Shown here: one piece after another, positions 58,350 to 64,000 of the stretch | Numbering within the stretch: position 1 is the stretch's first letter | Layout: each line of letters opens with the position of its first letter | Source of the DNA: Exophiala sp. HKRS030 | Taxonomy: Eukaryota; Ascomycota; Eurotiomycetes; Chaetothyriales; Herpotrichiellaceae | DNA: 64,000 nucleotides | Reading direction: 5' to 3' | NCBI GenBank assembly: GCA_023897205.1 | Contig: JAHWDD010000006.1 | Location: forward strand, 558,001 to 622,000 | Translations under genes and position numbers: made by a program | Notes under the pieces: model-generated | Databases searched by the model: none | Seen by the model: only the letters and a program-made list of their open reading frames with translations | What the model was told of the DNA's origin: nothing

Positions 58350-59103
58350 GAAAGATATGTTTCTGAATCTTTGCTCCAAAGATTCCCCTCTTGAGGATGT
58401 ACGGAAAGCGGCCATTCATCAGTCCTCCACGAAGAGTGCTATGGACGAAGAACATAATGACTTAGCGCATAGTCGAAAAGGTGAACGCGAACCACCGAGT
58501 ATGATGCTTTTGAAACGACAAAGTTCTCTGACAGGTTTGGGTTCTTCGAGCTGATGTCGCGTCCACATCAGCCGAGTACTTAACTTACAAACTCGCCAAA
58601 TTACATTCCACTTGTATCGAAAGGGCAGCCTGGGCTCGTCTACTGTGTCAATCAGATGAAATGATACGTTCTGACAGCACATGAGCCTTGGCTATCTATC
58701 AGCTCTTGCACATACCTAGAGCGGGCTAGTGGCTGCTATGAATTCACCGAACCCTTCTCAATATATGCGGTCAGGATAGTGAAGCATATCCATCGTACAG
58801 ACGGACGACGCAGACGAGATATTCCAGCTAATGACGATTCGGATGGTGGACTGGAGGAGAAAGACACGATCGCGTAGCGGTTGCTCGACTTTTGCCAAAA
58901 GAAAAAATCACCATCATTCATATCACTTGTACGAAAAGAGATTCATTCGACAGATACCAGGATTTCATCACTTAGAGACTCCATTGCCTGCGTGTCTCCT
59001 CGTCTTCAATCGAATATGCAGATATTTGAGCATTGATCGTTGCTATAATCAGTCACGACCAAGGAAGCCACCCAATTCCCTTCGTGTCTAGGAATTAAAA
59101 ACT
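58350..59103. other. 754-bp gap downstream of Med27
   Basis: A plus-strand frame of 65 codons from the ATG at 58357 reads protein-like (MFLNLCSKD start). It begins only 7 bases after the Med27 stop and has no family match. Otherwise nothing is recognisable. Confidence 0.4.
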
Positions 59104-59544
59104 ATGGAGAAGCAGGCGGAGTCGAGGAAAGCAGTGGTGGCAAATACCGTTATGCATATTGGGGTCTCAAACCATATGCGAGCACAATCCTGGTACAAGT
59201 TAATCAATAGCTACTCTAACTTCACCCTTGAGACGCCGCCCGCGCTCACACAGAAAGAGTCGCCCTGGAAAAGCAAAACCCCGTCGTACCAGTTTCGAGC
59301 CTCCGCAAGGCGCAATTCAGATTTATCTGCTGGACACGACGACGATTCATTCATGACCAATTCAGATGACAGCCTTGCCTCATTCAATAGCGCCTGGGAT
59401 CCCGAACGAGCAAAGACAGAGATGGATTCTGAAGTACTCCGACGCCGCGTCGCTATTGTGCTGGCTCATCAGCAGGTGCAGAAGCCACAAGCTCGGACAC
59501 TGGGATGCTATGAAGATAGTGGTATGAATACAAAGAATGGGTGA
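59104..59544 (+). CDS. hypothetical 146-residue ORF
   Basis: An intact frame from ATG to stop. The second half is polar and acidic (HDDDSFMTNSDDSLASF) and ends with a helical segment (LRRRVAIVLAHQQVQ). The composition looks protein-like, but no family was recognised, no introns are needed, and no neighbour explains it. It may be a small regulatory protein or a chance frame. Confidence 0.35.
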   Translation: MEKQAESRKAVVANTVMHIGVSNHMRAQSWYKLINSYSNFTLETPPALTQKESPWKSKTPSYQFRASARRNSDLSAGHDDDSFMTNSDDSLASFNSAWDPERAKTEMDSEVLRRRVAIVLAHQQVQKPQARTLGCYEDSGMNTKNG

Positions 59545-60260
59545 AAGACCCAAGACAAACAAGAGGACACATTTTTGGACATGGAGGCAGTGTGGCGTTG
59601 AGAGCATAAGAGGCCACCACGTATCGATGCAATAATGGGTGCCTTTGAATGGCGTTGGGAGAGTCAAAATTACCTGAGAGAGCAAGTTTGAAAGGGTCTT
59701 GCCCAAGGAGGAATAGGAGACTTGGGTCAATGATAGGTAGCTAGTGATTGAAATGAAAAGAACAACATCATTGAGCGAACTCTGCATGAACATACACACG
59801 GACTACGTACGGAGTATGTAGAATCAAAACAGATGGAAGTCAGGTCAGATCAGGGCCAGGGACCAAAATAAATCCAGGCCTAAACTCCAGGCGGTTTAGT
59901 GGGCAGTGGCTGTGGGAACGAGCCCAGTTCGCTGGTTGGCGGGCAGATTGTTGTGGCTCGGATCCCCGTCGTCCAGGGTGAGACAATTGAGACAGACACA
60001 CAATTTTGTGGTCACTCACTCACTCCTTTCTCAGCCTGCGCTCGTCCATATTCTTCTTGTTCATCTTCATTTGCCTCATGTGCAGCCTCTCGCTATTCTC
60101 TACTTCCTACTTACGATCGTTTTAATCTTCAGACTTTCCCTCACCTGTTGCAGCCTGTACCACCCACCCTACCTCTTCCTACGATCGTTTCAGCCGGAGT
60201 CCCTCTATCCGGACCACCACCTCTAACTATCCCTCAAGAGCCCGTGCACCCTCTGTCGAA
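59545..60260. other. 716-bp gap before the Ser/Ala-rich secreted protein
   Basis: The region should contain the promoter and CT-rich leader (60030-60230) of the next gene. One exact TACGGAGTA is at 59808..59816. Confidence 0.45.
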
Positions 60261-61183
60261 ATGAAGGGCCACGGCCTCTACTCTATACTCTCCACCCTGC
60301 TGGTTTTCCTAGCCTTTACCACAGCGTGGCCATGGCCTGCTTTATCCAACCTCGATAAACACGCCCTACTCCTGCCGAGACAAGATGAAGAGGCGGCGAA
60401 AACAACCGCTGCTCCCACCGATGCAGACAAGAGCGCAGCAAAAACTAGCACCCCAAAAGCAGAAGCTTCGGCATCCGCTTCAGCCTCTGCCTCTGCCTCA
60501 GAGTCCGGGTCTAGAGCCTCCATCACATCTGCCAAAGGCAGTGGCAAAACCGAAACGAAGAAGCCGACAAAGACGACAGCGACCAAGACAACGGCCATCG
60601 ACCCTCGCCTTCCTCCGGGTGGTGTTTCGTTGATCACTCCCGCCGCGACTGACGGGCTACAATTTTTCAAGGTGGGAGACTATGTGACGTTCAAATGGAA
60701 TTATACCTCTCTGTCCGTAACACCAACGGCCATTGACGTTTTGGCATCCTGTGCATTGAACCAAGCCACATATACGATATCTTCAAACATGTCCGTAGAT
60801 GCCACTGGAGCCGTCACCTGGGATACTGGTAATTTCCCGGAAGCGGTGACGTCGCCTTTTGCTGTTGCGAGTTATACCCTCATGATCCACGATGCGGCCA
60901 AGGATGTGACGGATATCCCATCTGCTGGATATCTAGGGGCATATGATCAATATGTCTTTGGCATGTACACTGGGTAGGTTTCGTATCACAACTGGAGAGA
61001 AGGGCATTGAACTGACCGGATCATAGACAACCATACACACCCCTTAACGAGTTTAAGTGCGCCACCTGCAGCGGCGCGCTTTCGATCCACGAGAAACAGG
61101 CATTCGGTGTTGTTTTAGTGACTGCAGCCATCACCACCATTTCGTTCACCTGGTTTGCCAACGGCTTTGGGGTTTTCTCATGA
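60261..61183 (+). CDS. secreted/membrane Ser-Ala-rich protein, DUF7137-like
   Basis: Two exons, 60261..60973 and 61027..61183, encode 289 residues. A signal peptide covers residues about 1-22 (SILSTLLVFLAFTTA). A low-complexity Ala/Ser tract (residues about 68-82) and a Lys/Thr-rich stretch follow, then a beta-rich domain (FKVGDYVTFKWNY, TGAVTWDTGNFPE) with potential N-glycosylation sites. The second exon adds a C-X2-C pair and a C-terminal hydrophobic segment (VVLVTAAITTISFTWFA). A type I membrane protein or GPI-like wall protein is likely. The domain resembles DUF7137, found in fungal surface proteins of unknown role. Confidence 0.72.
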
Positions 61184-62503
61184 AAATGTTTACATTTGGT
61201 CCACCTAGCGAACTTTGCAGCTTTTTAATATAATAACGAACCTATCGGATGACAAATAACGACAAGGCGGATTGTATACAGCATAGCGGAAGCGGGAGAA
61301 AAAAAGAGCCAGGAGTTCATAGGACAGTGGAGTATCAGCGGGTTGATTTGAAGGATTACACGGCAGGCTACATGAGGGCTTCAAACGGGGAAGGACAACA
61401 ACTTCCGCCTTGACGAGCATTTGAAATGTCCAAACCAGACAACATAGCACTAGTGCTAATGAACAGATTCTTTTTCCCTCGGGGGGAATCGATCGACCAT
61501 CCAGTTCTCCTGCAGTCGAGAGATCAATCTGGACTCTTTTGCTGCAATCCTATCGGTGTTCTAACTCGGAAGCGACTCTCATGACACGCATGGCAGCACC
61601 ATTGCTGAACCCCCTGTATATGACCGACAGTCCAATCCGGATATCAACCGTCGAAACTTCGTACCCCTTTTATTTGTCAAACGACAGCACGACAAGCCTC
61701 AAGTCGACCCGGCTTTGATTGCGTCGTCGATACCGCCTTCCATTCCATGGTGCGCGGAAGAGGTATGATCGCTTCCGCAACGAGGGAATTGAGATGATCC
61801 ATCACACGCCCCCCTTTCGCCAGAGTCTCGAGACGTCGTTGTCCACCTAGTTAGGTGAGTGGTGTTGATGCTTACAGCCTCACTCGTCATATGTGACCTC
61901 TTATCTGCGTTTCATGACAAAGAGGTGACTCGCAGCTACTTGCAGATTTTCCCGGTTGACACAAACAACCAAGGGAAAGGAGAAGGGGGGTGAAGTACAA
62001 AAACCTCGCCTTGTGCGCCCTCTTCCCTCTTGTACACTCTTCCTTGACCATCCCAACCAAGAATTCACTTCTTTTCCCCATCCTCTGAAATCCGCTCACG
62101 GCGGCGTGTACAAAGGGTTCCTCTTTTTTGTGGTCTTCCAACTCCATCCCGCCACACAAACTTTCATCGACTCGCCACACAGTGTTGCCCTGCAAGGGAC
62201 TGCCATCCTACCTCAAAGAACCAAGGCGTCGATCTTAATTGCACAAACGTTCTTGGACCATCGGATCATTGGATCCTCGAACGACCGCACTTTTAAAAAC
62301 GTGTTGCATTCTGACCAGCATACGATCACACCAGTTTACCTTCCTTTTGTTTCTCTGGCCGGCACGAACCTCCCGACAATTCAATCTCTGTCTCACCGCT
62401 GCACTGCAAAGCGAAGTGAAGCGAAGCGGTGTCGAGTAACGTCGTGTGTAGCCTACAGGAGAGAGAAACGGGGAATAGGCACAAGCAAAGCCAAACAAAC
62501 ACG
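61184..62503. other. 1.3-kb gap, no supported gene
   Basis: Short frames on both strands overlap each other. A long plus-strand frame (61956..62633) runs through the region into the next small gene, but in a different reading frame and without a family match. Confidence 0.5.
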
Positions 62504-62677
62504 ATGCCATCATCTCCACCGAAAAATTGGCGACCCGAGCACGACGTCTGCGTTCGCCGACACGCACGTAACGGAGAAGACATCACTAGCATTCTTATTC
62601 TTTTCGAGACCGAATACCCCAACGTCAAAGTGAGCAAGGACTGGATCAAGGAGAGGACCAAGGGGTATATCCGTTGA
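62504..62677 (+). CDS. small conserved-looking protein (57 aa)
   Basis: A 57-residue frame from the ATG at 62504. It reads as a compact helical protein (NWRPEHDVCVRRHARNG, then ILFETEYPNVKVSKDWI), like a single SANT/Myb-type helix bundle. It lies after a pyrimidine-rich leader. No database family can be named. It could also be the first exon of a larger gene, since a GT donor is possible near the stop. Confidence 0.45.
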   Translation: MPSSPPKNWRPEHDVCVRRHARNGEDITSILILFETEYPNVKVSKDWIKERTKGYIR

Positions 62678-63517
62678 ATGTATTGTACTGGTGGAAGGAA
62701 AAACACGGGTGTGCACTCACATACACATTTATTGTTCACCCTTGCCCCCTGGTACAGACCGTACGTATGATGCCGGGGAGGTTCTCAGGGAGCCCTTGGG
62801 TGTGTATGTCTGTGCACAGGTTGAGAGGCTCGGTGTTGATGATTTGATTTCATTTTTGCTTCTTTTTCTTTCCTTTCCTCTGGGGGTTTCTAGATTTTAT
62901 TCAAGGCAATCTCATTTTTCCTCATTCGTGGTAGACTAGATAGATAATCGTAACAACGTTCAAGCCATGTCTCTCTAAGATAGTACTTCGCGTCAATGAA
63001 GCCAGTGTTCTTTCTAGACCGACCGATTTGACAAGCCCCCAACGACAGCTTCTAGAAGCCAAAAGCCATACGTAAAACTTGTTGTATGAATTTACATCCA
63101 GGCCCAGTATAAAATCTGTACAAAAAGTACCCAAGGTATCTTGGGTATAGAAATAGCATGGCCGTGCCGTACCGCGCATAGAAATCAGAGTTTCTTTCTT
63201 TTTCGGCGACGAACAGGGTGAATTTCTTTCTGCTTTTTGCTTTGAAATGTTTATACTCCGTAGACCTCGGAAAAATGCAATGTAAGCAGGACCTGACGCA
63301 CCAAGAAGGATATGTCTATAAACAACAAAACTCCCCGCAAATGGCGGTTCTAAAAGGGTTTTCTCGCAGGGACGATAAGAAGTCGAATATATATGGGTGA
63401 CAATCGGTGCACCATATCGTTCGTGACAGTGAGTCGATTTGGTCATGTCGGTGACCGCAGGCTTCCAAGTCTCCGTCTCTCGGTCCCCCATGATTGTTCG
63501 AGACAGTCGTCGGTTGT
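62678..63517. other. 840-bp gap between convergent genes
   Basis: The gap holds the 3' ends of the small gene and of the sulfatase. One exact TACTCCGTA is at 63254..63262. No gene is supported. Confidence 0.5.
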
Positions 63518-64000
63518 TCATGTCGGTACCACGGGTTTCAGCCTCTCCGGCGTCCTCTCCGGTCGTCCAATGTACTTGATCCAGGCGTAAGGGTCGGAAA
63601 ACTCGTCCACCGCACCAACCCCGGAATATTTCCCCTGCACCACGGCCTTGTACTCTCCCGCCAGGCCCACGACGCCGACCTCCTGCTTGTAGTCTTCCCA
63701 CAACGCCAGGAGTTCCTTGAACTTTTCGGGTTCTGCTTCTCGCAGGTCGTCCGTCTCTCCCGGGTCGAGCTTGACGTTGAACAATTCCAATTCCTGTGGC
63801 CCTCGCGGGGCGGGCATGAAGGTGATCTTCCAGTCACCCTGTCGGAGGGCACCTGATCCCGCGATTTCAAACCCGACGGCGTAATCCGGAGCGTGTATCT
63901 GAGTGGCGAACCCGTTCGTCAACTCTGTCCCCGGCAACAAGGCGGCTTTCAGAAAGGGCACCCAGCTGTGCCCTCGGAGGGTTGCGATCTTGCGACCCTT
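63518..64000 (-). CDS. sulfatase (arylsulfatase-type), C-terminal part
   Basis: Partial: the 5' part lies beyond the right edge of the window. The visible 160 residues include GHSWVPFLKAALLPG and GSGALRQGDWKITFMPAPRG. They also contain ELELFNVKLDPGETDDLREAEPEKF, the C-terminal signature of type I sulfatases. Sulfatases release sulfate from sulfate esters, and the formylglycine active site lies upstream of the window. The stop at 63518 is in frame. Confidence 0.85.
   Translation of the reverse strand, partial: KGRKIATLRGHSWVPFLKAALLPGTELTNGFATQIHAPDYAVGFEIAGSGALRQGDWKITFMPAPRGPQELELFNVKLDPGETDDLREAEPEKFKELLALWEDYKQEVGVVGLAGEYKAVVQGKYSGVGAVDEFSDPYAWIKYIGRPERTPERLKPVVPT

Noticed and set aside
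1..64000. Secondary-metabolite cluster with PKS or NRPS
   Set aside because: No ketosynthase, acyl carrier or adenylation-condensation backbone gene was found.
1..64000. tRNA genes, telomere repeats or intact transposons
   Set aside because: No cloverleaf B-box pattern, TTAGGG array or transposase/reverse transcriptase motif was recognised by eye. A tRNAscan or repeat-library search would be needed to exclude them.

Overview
The window is nuclear DNA of a filamentous ascomycete (Pezizomycotina). Almost every gene is broken by short GT-AG introns of about 45-170 nt. The content is typical of that group: Zn2Cys6 regulators, MFS transporters, an EthD protein, a flavin monooxygenase, a fungal vezatin-like protein and Mediator Med27. 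Housekeeping proteins look closest to Eurotiomycetes. Placement near Chaetothyriales is only a guess. No rRNA, tRNA, CRISPR array, telomere repeat, intact transposon, or PKS/NRPS backbone gene was recognised.

Layout. 0.1-5 kb: a vezatin/Inp2-like membrane protein and a four-exon gene of unknown function. 6.4-12.5 kb: an EthD protein divergent from a flavin monooxygenase, followed by an eight-exon sugar-type transporter. 13-24.4 kb: a Dal5-type transporter, a Zn2Cys6 regulator, a trans-3-hydroxy-L-proline dehydratase-like enzyme, a D-amino-acid oxidase with a peroxisomal tail, and a regulator that carries C2H2 fingers as well as a Zn2Cys6 cluster. This is a plausible cyclic/D-amino-acid catabolic block. 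25.8-29.7 kb: a housekeeping island of PCNA, pyridoxal kinase and dUTPase. 30.8-44.6 kb: a peroxisomal acyl-CoA synthetase, an amidase, two Zn2Cys6 regulators, a RidA protein and an ACAD10-type APH kinase ending in a peroxisomal signal.

44.6-52.8 kb is an 8.1-kb stretch with no gene I can support, bounded by the 3' ends of two convergent genes. It holds a dense set of the 9-mer TACGGAGTA/TACTCCGTA: 16 exact copies in 5.4 kb, against four that I found in the rest of the window. This is the most unusual signal here.

52.8-64 kb: a C2H2 regulator with a 3.4-kb upstream region shared with Med27, a weak hypothetical ORF, a secreted/membrane Ser-Ala-rich protein, a 57-codon small gene, and the C-terminal part of a sulfatase that runs off the right edge.

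Gene models were built by hand. Introns were placed by joining frames at GT-AG sites so that the product fits its family and the total coding length is divisible by three. The exons are stated in each entry. Functions come from recognised family motifs, not from a database search.
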